Shown one piece after another: positions 24,842 to 37,500 of a stretch of 64,000 nucleotides of DNA. A model generated the notes under the pieces. It was not told the DNA's origin. It worked only from the letters and a program-made list of their open reading frames with translations, and searched no databases. Where the stretch lies: contig NW_022098076.1 of the NCBI RefSeq assembly GCF_002288925.2, positions 88,990,135 to 89,054,134 on the forward strand, in the 5' to 3' direction. The translations under genes and the position numbers were made by a program. Origin of the DNA: Delphinapterus leucas. Lineage: Eukaryota > Chordata > Mammalia > Artiodactyla > Monodontidae. Position 1 is the stretch's first letter, and each line of letters starts with the position of its first letter.

Positions 24842-25186
24842 GGTACTTTCCTGGTGGTGCAGTGGTTAAGAATCCGCCTGCCAATGCAGGGGACACGGGT
24901 TCGAGCCCTGGTCCGGGAAGATCCCACGTGCTGCGGAGCAACTAAGCCCATGCGCCCCAACTACTGAGCCTGCTCTCTAGAGCCCGCGAGCCACAACTAC
25001 TGAGCCCATGCGCCACAACTACTGAAGCCCGTGTGCCTAGAACCTGTGCTCCACAACAAAGAGAAGCCACCGCAATGAGAAGCCCGTGCACTGCAAGGAA
25101 GAGTAGCCCCTGCTTGCTGCAACTAGAGAAAGCCCACATGCAGCAGTGAAGAGCCAACGCAGCAATAAATAAATAAACGAATAAAT
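24842..25186 (+). mobile_element. CHR-type SINE, long form, sense orientation
   Basis: Starts ggtactttcctggtggtgc, carries A- and B-box-like motifs (tggtgcagtggttaagaa, gggttcgagccc) and ends in an aataaataaat tail. Duplication AAAATTGCC on both sides (right copy at 25187-25195). Ends about 300 bases before the first DGKD exon in the window. Confidence 0.93.
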
Positions 25187-25490
25187 AAAATTGCCTATGG
25201 CTGATTACCGTGTCTCAGTAGTAGATAGTTGGTAAATGTCCACTTGAGTTGATTTTGGTGAATCTGTAATCTAAATTTGATTGTCTTTTTGGTTTGAGAT
25301 TGTTCTTGACTTTTAATGACCCATGATAACCATCTTTATGTTCTGTTCAATTGAATACCTGAATGAAACTGTACTTTTTCATGAAAAAAGAAAGTATATA
25401 GTGAAGGTAGGTTTTTTAAAAGTTTTCATAGTTGCTAGCATTTGTCTTCTGCTCATGGACATGTTGCATGTTTCTTGTTTCTTTCTCTAG

Positions 25491-25595
25491 GTCATCACTC
25501 CATGTAGGAAACTCATCCTATGTGCAGATAACAGAAAAGAGATGGAAGACTGGATCGCAGCGCTGAAGACAGTCCAGAGCAGGGAGCACTTTGAG
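25491..25595 (+). CDS. DGKD: DGKD exon 1 in window: end of PH domain
   Basis: Codes residues 1-35 of the visible product, beginning [20 protein letters not shown]. This is the last beta strand and C-terminal helix (the conserved Trp of EDWIAAL) of the pleckstrin-homology domain. Acceptor ctttctctag, donor gttagg, both junctions phase 0. The rest of the PH domain must be encoded upstream of the window. Confidence 0.96.
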
Positions 25596-28500
25596 GTTAG
25601 GGGAGGAAGCCCTCCCTTTTTGTCGCCCTCCCCCTTGTATTCTGCCATCTGAATGTCCCCCATGCTGGGCCGTTATGGTCTGGAGCTCACTTTCTCAGCG
25701 TGCTCCTTGCAAACTTAAGGCTTGTTGCTCATCTTTGGGCCATCGGGCAGTGACCCTGTCTGATTTCTTATTGAATCTCGTCCAAGTTACTATGTTTAGG
25801 GAGGTCAGAGGGGTGCCTCATCTTTGCCATCTTTGTTCTTTGTTTGCAGCCTACCCAGTACAGCATGGACCACTTCTCAGGGATGCACAACTGGTACGCC
25901 TGCTCCCACGCGAGGCCCACCTACTGCAATGTGTGCCGAGAGGCTCTGTCTGGGGTCACGTCCCACGGACTGTCCTGTGAAGGTACGAACGATGTGTTTC
26001 CCGCTGGGAAAAGTGGCCTGAGGTCTGACATGACAAAGCCTTAGGAATCCAAGCACAGTCACCTCAGGTCAGTCAGGAGTAGAGTGGCTTGTATGACTCC
26101 ACCCTTGTTTACTGTGCCTGCTCAGGAGTCTTTGATAAATTATTATTTGTAGTAACGGAACAAAATAAAAAGAAGGGAATTGGTAGTAATGAGACACAAA
26201 GAGGAAACCTAGAGGACACAGGGAAAAAGGAGTTAAAGTATCTCTCAGCCCCTCTCTGGGTAAATGGTCCTCCAGATCTAGAGGATAGAGCCCTGGGCTT
26301 GGGCAGGAGCAGAGAGAGGTGGACCGTGGCCCTGGGCCCGGTTCCCACCTGCCGCCTGATGTCGTACAGCCTGTGAGCTTAAGAATGGTTTTTACAATTT
26401 TAAAAGGCTGAAAAATATCAAAAGAAGGCAACTGTTTTGTGACGCAGAAAATCCCGTGAAACTTAAATTTCAGTGTCCGTATGTGAAGTGTGGCCACGGC
26501 GGCCCTTGTGCTGCGGGGACAGAGCCGAACGGTTGGCCCGCGGAGCCTGAGCTGCTTTGTCTCCGGCCCTTCACAGAAAGCCTGCCGCCCCCTGGCCAGG
26601 CTGGATGCCTGGTCTCCCCGTGAGCGGTCTCTGCACGCATCCTGGTGGCTTCGTTTATGAGTAAACTAACCATATATGTTGGTTCCCAACTTTCCCAGGA
26701 GAGCAGGGCAGTCCACCCCAGACCATGGCCGCAGCTCCGAGGGTTAACGTGTTCATTCTCTCACAGTGTGTAAGTTTAAGGCCCACAAACGCTGTGCTGT
26801 GCGTGCGACCAGTAACTGCAAGTGGACCACGCTGGCCTCCATCGGGAAGGACATCATCGAGGACGAGGACGGGGTATGCCCGGGGACCCTGCACGGCCCT
26901 CGTAGCACCGGGGCAAGAGGCACGCCCACCACCTCCCGCCTGTGCTCAGGTCTCTTTCTTGAGGACAGTGAGGGCAGGGTTTCCCTTGGTTGGTTACACT
27001 GGTGTCTGGGGGCCCCGAGCTCTGGCCAGTCCCTGTGAGTTGTGGATGCCGGCAGGGAGCAGTGGGCTGGACAGGGCTGTGCAGACCCTGCCCCACCCCC
27101 TCGTGGAATTCATTTTGGAGCATTTTTGCCTGAGGGTCCCCTTGGCTTGCGTGGAGGCTGTGAGGACGCCCCCGGTGCATGTCTCTGTGTGGCTTGCAGA
27201 TCGCCATGCCTCACCAGTGGCTGGAGGGGAACCTGCCCGTGAGCGCCAAGTGCACAGTGTGTGACAAGACCTGTGGCAGCGTGCTGCGTCTGCAGGACTG
27301 GCGCTGCCTCTGGTGCAAGGCCATGGTGAGCGAGCGCAGCCGCTGGGCAAATGCCAGATGGGCACAGGCCGGCCGGGTCCGAGAGCACAGCTCCTGCAGC
27401 GGCAGGGCTGGGGAGAGCTCTGGGGTGTGGGAGGGATGCCGGTGCCCCCTGTGACGAGCGGGTCCGTGTTCCAGGTGCACACGGCGTGTAAAGAATCCCT
27501 ACTGACCAAGTGCCCGCTGGGCCTGTGCAAAGTGTCGGTCATCCCGCCCACCGCTCTCAACAGCATCGATTCTGATGGTGGGTACCACACGCTCTCCCGT
27601 CTCAGCCATTTCCTCGTGCTTCCTTCTCCAGGCCTTCTCCCCTCCCCCGCTCTGGAATTGGTTATGTCAGTGATTTTGAGATGCGGTCGGGAAGAGGTCA
27701 GGCCCAGCCTCTGTGGGGAGAGGAGAGGAGGTGATGAACAGTGTCCTGACAGCTGGGCTTCTGGGCACCTTGGACTCAAGGCCAGGACCTTACTTGAAGG
27801 TGGTGGGTCCATTGGCTGTTGAGTAGAAACCGAGTCTAAGATGCTTCTCCGTCTTTGACGTGGGCTGTCCGTCAACTAGGCTTGTCTAGTAGTTGATATT
27901 ACACGCTCTTCCGCCTCTGCGCTTGCTTGTCCAGATGGTACATGATGATGCATATTAACAAGTGTTGGTGGGAACTTGGGAACCGGGGCACGTGTCTCAG
28001 GAAGTCACCTCTGCTAGATTGAGAGCAGTGTCTGACATTTAGAGTCCTGCAAAGGTGAGGTCAGACCAGATTAGGACTCACTTCCCTCTACATGGGGGAT
28101 GGCGTTGTGGAAACGTGGATTAATGTCTTGCTGGTTTCCTGGGTGTGTACGTGTAAGTTGTAGGTCCCACGGGGGGTGTCTACTTGGTACACGGCTGAGG
28201 GCGCCGTGATGTCTTTCGTGGCTTTCAGATTTTCTTGTGTCCTTTTCCATCCTCACACCTAGGCTTCTGGAAGGCCACGTGTCCTCCGTCCTGCACGAGT
28301 CCATTGTTGGTCTTCGTCAATTCAAAGAGTGGGGACAGCCAGGGCGTGAAGTTCCTCAGAAGATTCAAGCAGCTGCTGAACCCTGCCCAGGTCTTCGACC
28401 TCATGAATGGAGGGCCACACCTCGGGTAGGAGGCTCACAACATATATCTTTCTTGGAGTTTAAAAGCCGTTTGAAGAAAATGCGTGCTTATTTAAAGATT

Positions 28501-31500
28501 CAAAGATACAGAAAATTTTAAATAGGAAATAAAAGTTACCCTTCCCAAATTCCACTGGCAGACGTGTCCACTCTGAATGTTTCATGGAGTTGTGTGTCCT
28601 TCCAACATTCCAGTGTGTGTTTCAGTCGTGTGCACACACAGACTTTGAAACCAGGTGGGGGCCTAGGTTACCTGCCCTTGTGCGGTGTGCTTTTTATGGG
28701 TGTCAACCGACAGCAGTGTGGATGTGTTCTGATGTCAGTAGTTACAGATCTGCCTCATTTTTTTGAATGGCTGCTTAGTATCGAGTAGGAAGCTTTTCTC
28801 CAGTGAGGCCAAAAGGGAGATTTTTCATTTTAGAGGGCACTTGAGTTTACTTAAGTTGCAGGTGCCGTGACATGCAGATGTGCAAGGCCCCGTGTATCTG
28901 GCAAAGTAAGAGACCTGACGTGTGCTTTCTAGTTTTATACGATCCAGAGGTTTGTGGAAAACGTTTGCTTTTGTAAATTCTGGCATTTGAACCAACTCCT
29001 TCCCCGTTTGGAAGCACCGGCTCCAGGTGGGAGCTCTGCGAGCCCTGTGGCGCGTGCGGGAGGTGGTGCAGGATGTTTGCAGCGGGCAGTGCCCGCAGAG
29101 CCTGCTCTCCGGGGCGGGGGGGGGGGGGTGTGCACCTGGGAGGTTCCCTGGAGGGTGTTGGTTTTGGAGCTGGGTGCTCCTGTGACCTGAGCCTGGGTCT
29201 GGTTGGAGAGACCTGCTGTTGGAGAATGGTCACCGGCGGCAGCTCTCTAGCCTATTTCCTTGGTGACAGCACCCCCTTCCCTGGAGGGACCCTGGAGGTG
29301 CCCTGCGGGGATGCACCAGACAGGTGCAGGCCGCTGCTCCCCGAGGTGCCAGGGATGTTGGAGGAATGCCACGAAGGGGTGTTGGGCAGGGCGGGCTGCA
29401 CAGTAGGACGGCGGAATGAGCACGTGTTCATTTGGAGAAGCATGCAAGCCCCACAGCTGGTAGTAGGCGTTAAGGACGAGACAGGACGATTCAGGTGCAG
29501 ACCCGCAGAGGTGCGGTGCGCTTGGCTTAGACAGGTCCTGTTTCTGGGAAGCAGCCTTGCTCTCACACTGTTCCTAAGAAAACTCAGAGATACTGCTTTG
29601 TTTTCCTGATTCCTGGCCTTGACGTGTCCCCTCTTCTCCAGAGAGCGGGAGGCCTGAGGGAGGTCAGTGTTCTTAAAGGACACGTGTGGCTGCTTCTCTC
29701 CCAGCCTGAAGGTCAGGTGCAGCCTCGCCCCTCTGTTACATCCCGAGTTCCCTGTCACCTGGTCCTGTTTGTTGTCTGAGGCCTTCCCCCGGCTCGGACC
29801 ATGCTGGATGCAAAGCCCGGCCAAGGGGGCGCCCTGCCTGCCGGGGACGGGTGCGGACGGACAGTCCAGGCCCAAGGCAGGCGATCTGTCTCGTTGGCAG
29901 TGTGGTGTGCAGGTTCTTTGGGAACCAAGAGAAGGGGCTTACGAGTCAGATGGGGGTCTCAGTTTCCCCGCCGAGGTAGCATTTGAGGAGAGTGCGTGGA
30001 AATGGGGAGGGAGGCAGGGAGCCCTCTAGGCAGAGGGTGGGCTGTGTGCAGAGGTGCGGACACATGGTGGCAGCTCCTTGCCAGGGAGGGCCGTGGGGGC
30101 CGCTGAGAGGTTTGAACCTCTCCTGGAAGCAAGCGGCCCCTTCCAAAGCCGGACACCTGACGACACTGGTTTTGGGAAGATGAGGCTGGTAGCACGAATT
30201 GGAGGCATCTTGAAGGAGACGGGAGGCAGGTAGGAGGCTCCTGGAGGGGTTGTGAGAGGGGACGACGGGGCTGCCCGGTAATTGGGTTGGTGGTGGCTCT
30301 GCCTTTCTCTGAGGAAGGAAACGTCGGTCAAGGAGGCGCCCGTGCGACACCGAGTGGCACGTTCTGGTAGACAAGGGCAGGTGTTGTCCTTCAGGAGAGC
30401 CGAGGGATCATCGTCAGGGTCATTCAGGGTCATCAGCGTCTGTGTCGTCCCTGAAGCCAAGACGCGGATAAGGCCACCCAGGAAGCGGCTGGGGAGTGAA
30501 GGGGGAGTGAACGGAAGGCTGCCGGGTGTTCTGGGAGGGACGCTGCGAGTGAGGGGCAGGGCCGCCAAGAGGAGCACAGGAAGGAGACAGAGCTGGAGTC
30601 ACGAGGGGCACGGGGTGGGTCGTCACCTGGGTGGGCGGAGTGGCCCAGAGGACAGGGACAGCGTGGGCAGGATCCTGCAGCCCGGGGCTCCTGAAGACGC
30701 GTGCGGCCTTTGCTCTCAGGCGCCCGGCGGCCCCCCAGTGGGCGGAGCCTGAGCACAGCTAGGCTCCGGCCTCTGAGAGGCTTTTTCGCGGGACAGGCCG
30801 CAGGGTCGGCCTTGAGCACAGAGGGTGTCCCCCAGCCCCAGGCTGACTGGCCGTCGGCTACCTGTCCTTTAGATGGACCTCATTTCATTGACGTTCTGTT
30901 TTCTCTGCAGCCTACGCTTATTCCAGAAGTTTGATACGTTCCGGATTCTGGTTTGTGGTGGAGATGGCAGTGTTGGTTGGGTCCTCTCTGAAATCGACAG
31001 CCTCAACCTTCACAAACAGGTACCTGGGTGTGGAGGGGCCGGCCCCAGGGGAGAGCGATGCCACTGTTACAGAGAGGCTGGGTCATCTCGGGGGGCGCTT
31101 CTCGTCCCCTTGGGGTGGTCTTGGAGGGAAGAGCAGGTAGCTTGATGGCGTCATGGGCCCAGGGACCTAACAAAAAGAACACTTCCATCCCTGCAGGTCC
31201 CGGGCACGGGCAGATCTGGGTGCGGCTCCCTATTGGGTAGTGATGTCGCCTACTGCTTGATGCCTCCTGCTGGCGAGCAGGGCTCAAAAGTATACTTGAG
31301 CTTCAGGTCAGAGTAGGGTTGTTTTTTAAGTGTTGATTTATTTTCTGCTCCAGCTCCCTCACACCCCCGCCCCCAATAATTAACCGCTGCCAACATTTCA
31401 GTAACTACCCTTCAGGCCTCTGTCTATCAAAATGTGTATATAGTACAGTGTGCAGTGCAGTTTTAATTTAAACGGACTCATGGTACCCTTACAGTATATT

Positions 31501-34500
31501 GTGTAGTGTCAGTTTTTAATCAACACATTGTGGGCGCTTCTCGATCCATCAGTTTAAATGGAGGCCTATGTGATGGTTTTCTACTGGGCAGGGCTGTGCC
31601 AGCCCTGGGTTTAGCTCATCTCCCCCCATGGATGGACACTCAGATTGCTTCATAATGACAGTGCTGGTGAAAACCATGTATACAATGTCCCAATTATGTT
31701 CTCTTTTGAAGAGCGCCCAAATGTAAATTTTGGTGATATTGCCAGACTGCTCTCCAGTTTGTATTCCTAATGCTCATAAAACTGTCTTTTCGCATATGCT
31801 GTCCACTGTACATCTTAAGGCTTTTGCCCAACTTAGTAGACAAAAACTGGTATGTTTCATTTTTATTTCTTTAATACTGGTGAAGTCAAGCATATCCTCA
31901 ATTAACTATGAAGTTTTAAATGAATCATCTGTTCATGTTTTTTTTTAACCTAATATTCTATTGGGGTATTTACCTTTTTAAAAATTGATTTCTAAGGATT
32001 ATTGTTATATTAGGGATGTGAACTCCTTGTTGCCCATATTTTTCCTCATTTGTCACTTGTCCTTCAACACGTTGGTGGTCTTTGTAGGCGGGGTGGACCT
32101 TTTGCTGTCAGCGTTTAGCTCCTGGAATGACGTTGGAGCGGGGACCCTTGGTGTGCAAGTAACTGCTCAGCTCTAGGGAGGCCAGTTGCTCGGGAAAGAG
32201 AGCACTGCCCCCTCGTGGTAAAGTTAGAGCAGTACACTTATGTCCAATTTTAGGTTTTGTTCACTTCCAGGATTGTTACCAAGTTCATTATCACAAGTCA
32301 GGAAGACAGGTTTTCATGCATTCAGCTGAGTTCAGGGAGCATCATTTCCTTTGGCTTCTCTGTGGCCCATGATCCTACCCGATATCCAAGCCGGAGATCT
32401 GACAGTAGTTCTTGAGCCTTCCCTCACCCTCCCTCCTCGTCCTGGTTAACAGGCTGCCCTGGAGTGTCCAGCACAGCAGTGTGTGCTGCTGAGCGCGTCT
32501 GGCTGGCCCCGGGCTCCATCTGTCCACTCCTCGAGGGGGCCTTCCCCTCGGGCCGTTCTGCTCACGCACCTCTTTGAGCCTCTCGGACCGCGCCGGTCCC
32601 CACCTCCCCGAGGACCTTCTTTGGGACAGCTCTGCTCCTGCACCCTTGCTGAGTGCTCCCCAGTGGCTCCTTGGCTTAGGAGAAGGTCCGGACTCAGAGT
32701 GAGGCCCCAGTTCAGCTCCTTCTTCCTCCTCTGCTTCTCTGACTGCTCTCTCCTCACTGCCCTTCCAGTCTGAGCTCTGACTTGGCAGGGGGTCACCTCT
32801 CCCGGAACGCCACTGTCCCTTCACCGTGCTGCCTGCTCCTTTCCTTTAAGGCTCCCGGAAGCCGGCGCCGGGTCGCCTCCCCCCGGTGCTGGGGCTTCCT
32901 TGTCCTCCTCACCTGCTCTGTCCAGCTTGCTGTCCCTGGCAGGGTGGAGGGCCTCCCTCAGTGGCTGCGGCAGGTGACCACGGGCTCTGCCGTGCTCAGG
33001 GGGGACCAGGGACCCTCCCCCACCCTGTGTGTCAGGCTCGGAGGTCGAAGGCTCTTGGGCAACTGGTGTCTGGGGAACTTCCTAAGCACTGAACTGACGA
33101 GGTGGGGTTTCCACAGGGGGCTCTGGGTGGGAATTCCAGGTGGAGGGTGGGGCCTGAGCAGTGCAGGGGGTCTCTGGGGAGTGACGGGCGGAGGGGTACA
33201 GGCCGAGTGCCAGGGTGTGCTCCAGTTTGATGGCCAGACTGGAAGTCCTGGCGCCTGTCTTGATAGGACTTAAAGCCGTGGAAGGTGCTGTGAGGGGAAG
33301 GAAGGTATTAGTTAGTGTGGTGCTGTAGAGGGTGGAGAAGCAGGCGGAGGGGAGTCGTACAGACTGATTCTTCGGGGGTTCAGATACTCAGCAGTCAGCA
33401 CTGTGGCCACAGCTGTGCGTGTGGGAATGTAGATCGGGGAGGTTGTGGAGGACTGATTGTCGGATGTGGCAGCAGATGAGGAGCAGGCCTGTGCGTGGGA
33501 GAGGAATTTTCTGTCGGATTGGAGAGACATCTGTGCTGCCTAGTGGCTCTGCCTGGAATGCGAGCACCACACCGTGTGAGATCAGACCTCACACCTTGTA
33601 GGTGAAAAGGAGGGTGTTTGACGCCATGTCTTCCCCCCGTGTCTCAGTGTCAGCTGGGAGTGCTGCCGCTCGGCACAGGGAATGACCTGGCTCGCGTGTT
33701 AGGCTGGGGCTCGGCCTGTGACGATGACACCCAGCTCCCGCAGATCTTGGAGAAGCTGGAAAGAGCCAGCACCAAGATGCTGGACAGGTGAGTGGACCAC
33801 ACGAGTCCCCTTGACTAGGTGTTCTCAACCCAGGGTCTCTGGAAACCATAGGCCCTCTGCAGTTACTTGTAAAAATTCGGCCTGAGCAGGAATCCTTGTT
33901 TCTGGTGGGCTTTACCTGGCGATCAGATTATGAAAGAGCTGACGAGCAGAACAGGTTGGCACTGTGCCCTCGAGCGGTCAGGTCTCACCAGCCAGGCCCG
34001 ATCCTCTGGGCCGTTAGAGAAGGTGGCCCTGTCCGCTTTGGCCTTTGCAGCCTCGTCTGATACCTGTCAGCAGAGTCTTGCAATAAGGAAGGCTTATTGC
34101 ACAGCTGAGCAATCCCGTGTTCCCAGAAGAATCTCAGTTTTGGACAGCTCTCCTCTGTGTGTTTAGAGATAACTTGGGTGCTCTTCTCAAGCAAGCTGCT
34201 CTTAGTGCTGAGCTCACGTATGAAAGCCCCTGACCACAGCCTGCGGGACCTGGTGTTGCTGAAACGCCCGTATTCTCTCTTAGGCTCCTGCGCTGCAATA
34301 AGCAGGTGTGGTCTTGAACCCTCTCCAGCTGCCTCTACCGTTTCTTCTCTATTGAAGGGAGGCCTACGTGCCTTTGGAGGCTGTGAAATGCTCAGCCCCC
34401 ACGGGAGAGCTGGCTGCTGGCTGAGTGATTTTAGCTCTGAAGAGGGGAAGCCCATTTTCCCAGAAGCAGCATTATGGGATGGCTTTCACCTTTAGTGGAG

Positions 34501-37500
34501 CTGCCATGTCCAACGGGTTGTGACGTTTGTTCTCAGCTAAGTGAGGAGCCAGGTTAGGGACACGGGAGTCAAGATAAAGGCTTAAAAATGAAGTTAGGGC
34601 TGTCATAAGATCAAGCCCCCAGGCCATGAGTTGGGGAGGTGGGAGAGGCACGGGGCCTGCCTGGGGGTTCGAGCCGACCTGCTGAGAGCTCCTTTGTGTG
34701 TGCAGGTGGAGCGTCATGGCCTACGAGACCAAACTCCCCCGGCCAGCCTCCTCTTCCACTGTCACCGAAGACTTGAGTGAGGGCTCCGAGGTATTTCCAG
34801 TTGCCCTGCCGCGTGCTCACACTGTCCTCACCACTTTGGGGCCCTGCCTCCACCCTTAGACATCCTCCCCTAGGTTAGACCCGCGCAGGCGCAGGGCCAG
34901 CCGAGGTGGAGCTGCGGCCCATGGCCTCTGCCCCACAGGATTGGTGGTTGTCTGGGGGCCTCCTGGGGTGTCACCGGATTTGGGGTCCTCTGTGATGATG
35001 GCCCCCTCGGACTTGCCGCCCCTGCTGCCGGTGCCCCCGCCCAGCCCAGGCTCCCGCTCTGGGCCCGCCTCCTCCACGTCCTACCCTTGCCATCGGTCTG
35101 TGCTAGTTCAGTGTTCAGCTCTTCTTTTCACTTTACGCTGGTTTTTGTCATCAGTGGTTTGCTCAGGGCCCAGACGGGCGCAGCGCTGGGCGCCCAGCCG
35201 TGCTCACCCCACTGGGCGAGCTGGCTGCTGGCTGACCAGGAGAGAGGGCTCTGCCAGGGCCCGTCTGCCCCTCAGGAGGGTCAAGGGCAGCAGTTGGCAA
35301 ACTACAGCCCCCCAGGCTACACCTGCCTGGGCTGCTGTGACCTGGCCTGTGAGCAGAGAATGGTTTGCACGTTTTAAGAGAGGGAGCGTACGTACGTATA
35401 CAAAGCCTAAATATTTACTCTCTGGCCAGTAGTAAAGTTGGCCAACCCTGGGCCAAGGTCTAAAGAGAGGGCTCGTCCCACAGGGTGAGCGACCCCAGTT
35501 CCGCAGGCAGGGGTGAGCGGTGAAGGGGGTGATTTGTATCGAGAGGTGGAGAGGGGCCCGGGCCGAGTTCCAGCCAGGCAGAGAAATGCGACTGGAGCCT
35601 CAGCTGAGGACCCTGCCTGCTGCCTGTACTGCTGAGGAGGACGCGGGATTCAGGACTCCAGTCCAGCACAGGCTGGCGGTGTTGAATCTCCGACGAAAGC
35701 AGCACGAGCCATTCACGAGGTTTTATCACCGTGTTCTTTTCTCTTAAGATCCCTTCATCCACAGCTCCGTGGAGCTTTTGAAATCTGTCAGATTAGCGTG
35801 AAGTGAGCTGGGGCTGGCCGGCAAGGGGCGGGGGTTAGTGTCAAGCTCACCGGGCTGCATCGTGGGGCTGACAGCCGCCCGCCCTGGTTGGGGCAATGGC
35901 AGGTGCAGCAGATCCTCTTCTATGAAGACTCGGTCGCGGCCCACCTCTCTAAGATCCTGACCTCCGACCAGCACTCGGTGGTGATCTCATCAGCCAGGTG
36001 AGTGCCCGGCGGCCTCAGGGGAGGCAGGGTCCCAGCCAGGACTGTCTCTCTAGAAGCCTTTCCCACGCTCCCCCACAGAGTGCTCTGCGAGACTGTGAAG
36101 GACTTCGTGGCTCGGGTGGGGAAGGCCTACGAGAAGACCACCGAGAGCTCAGAGGAGTCGGAGGTCATGGCCAAGAAGGTGCGTCCTGGGCACCTGGGGT
36201 GGGTGTCAGGGCGGGGCAGCAGCCCCTCCACTCCCTCCTCTGTTCCCCGCCCAGTGCTCTGTCCTGAAAGAGAAGCTGGATTCTCTCCTCAAGACCCTGG
36301 ATGACGAGTCCCAGGCCTCGTCCTCTCTGCCTACGCCGCCCCCCACCATCGCCGAGGAGGCGGAAGACGGGGAGGGGGCGGGCGGCAGCTGTGGCTCCAG
36401 TTCCACCGGGGACCGCGCCATGGGGTCGGCCTGCCCAGCCCGGCCGCAGATATTCCGTCCTCGGGAGCAGCTCATGCTGAGAGCCAACAGCCTGAAGAAG
36501 GCGATTCGCCAGATCATAGAGCACACAGAGAAAGGTAGCCGGGCTCTGGATGCCGCGGGGCTTTCTTCAGGCCAGCCCCGGGCGCTCCCAGTTTCCCCCT
36601 GAACGTGGCGCGAGACACAGAGGGACCCACCGTGTAGGCCAGAGCCGCTCTGGACCGCCTGACGCAGGCCAGCGCCTCCTTCCTCAGGGCCTGTGCCCGA
36701 TGGAAAGACACTGAGCGGACGGCAGAGCCGAGAGGGCGCCCCCAGCTGGTGGAAAGGTGCCTTGCGCGGGCACACGCGGGGAGCGTGTTGGGGGACCCAC
36801 TCCCTGGAAGTGTCCTCACCTGTGGCAGCTCTGCCAGACCTCGGGTGCAGCCGGGCCTTGTCCGCTTAGAGGTGGGACTGTCTCCGGGGGCGGGGGGTCC
36901 GATGAGAGCCTCCGTGCTGAGACCTGAGGTGTTCTGAGGACACCCGCGGAGGACGGCCCCATGCCCAGGAGGGAGGTGGGCCCGGGCCAGAGGTGGGGGA
37001 TGAGGCTGTAGGACGATGTGAGGGACAGAGAGGGTCGGAGGTCGGGCGCGCCGGGGCGGTGCTCAGAGACGGGGGGACACCTGACCGCCGGAGCGTGGGC
37101 GGCTGCCCTCCACCCCCCATTCTGCCAGCGCGTGGGCGGGCGGGCAGCCCCGCTGCGAGTCTCTTTCTGCCTCAGGTCTGACTTCTGATGCCAGAACCCC
37201 CGCCTGGCCGCCCACCCCCACCAGCCCCCAGCTCAGGGTCCCACCCCCGTGCGTCCTGTTGAGCATCCGCGGGTGTCTGGGGGAGCGGGTGTCCCGCAGG
37301 GGAGGCTCCTTCCCCCGGGTCTAACTCGGTGTGTGCCTGCGGTGCTGGGCGATGCTGGTGATTGTAGGGGACGGGGCAGGGGGAGTCCACCAGCTGTGAA
37401 AGCGCAAGTGGGGCCCGGGGCCAGCGGGCGCTCAGTCCCCAGGGGCCCTGCCTCTGCCTGGGGCGCCCCCCAGCCCCGCCGCTGCCTGTCGGGGGGGTCT

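Larger units (their letters stand above)
1..25490 (+). other. DGKD: Upstream DGKD intron, repeat-rich
   Basis: No exon was recognised in this stretch; I looked for the missing PH-domain sequence (GMLTKQ, YFKLRGRTLYYAK and FDEVDLTDASV type peptides) and did not see it, though short exons are hard to exclude by eye. It holds antisense L1 pieces, six CHR SINEs, MIR, L2 and DNA-transposon fossils listed separately. The unlisted remainder looks like unique intronic sequence. Confidence 0.75.
28426..30910 (+). other. DGKD: DGKD intron, mostly unique GC-rich sequence
   Basis: Carries one doubtful L1 piece near its start and the poly(G) run at 29111. The rest, to 30910, is GC-rich without recognisable repeats or exons. 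Confidence 0.8.

Noticed and set aside
1..25490. Missing PH-domain exons of DGKD
   Set aside because: Looked for their characteristic peptides in the + strand and found none; they should lie upstream of the window.
26994..27875. 293-residue open frame on the minus strand
   Set aside because: It overlaps two confirmed DGKD C1 exons on the + strand, has Arg/Pro/Ser-rich composition typical of GC-rich antisense, and shows no recognisable domain.
36206..36775. 189-residue open frame on the minus strand
   Set aside because: Antisense shadow of DGKD exon 12 and its intron.
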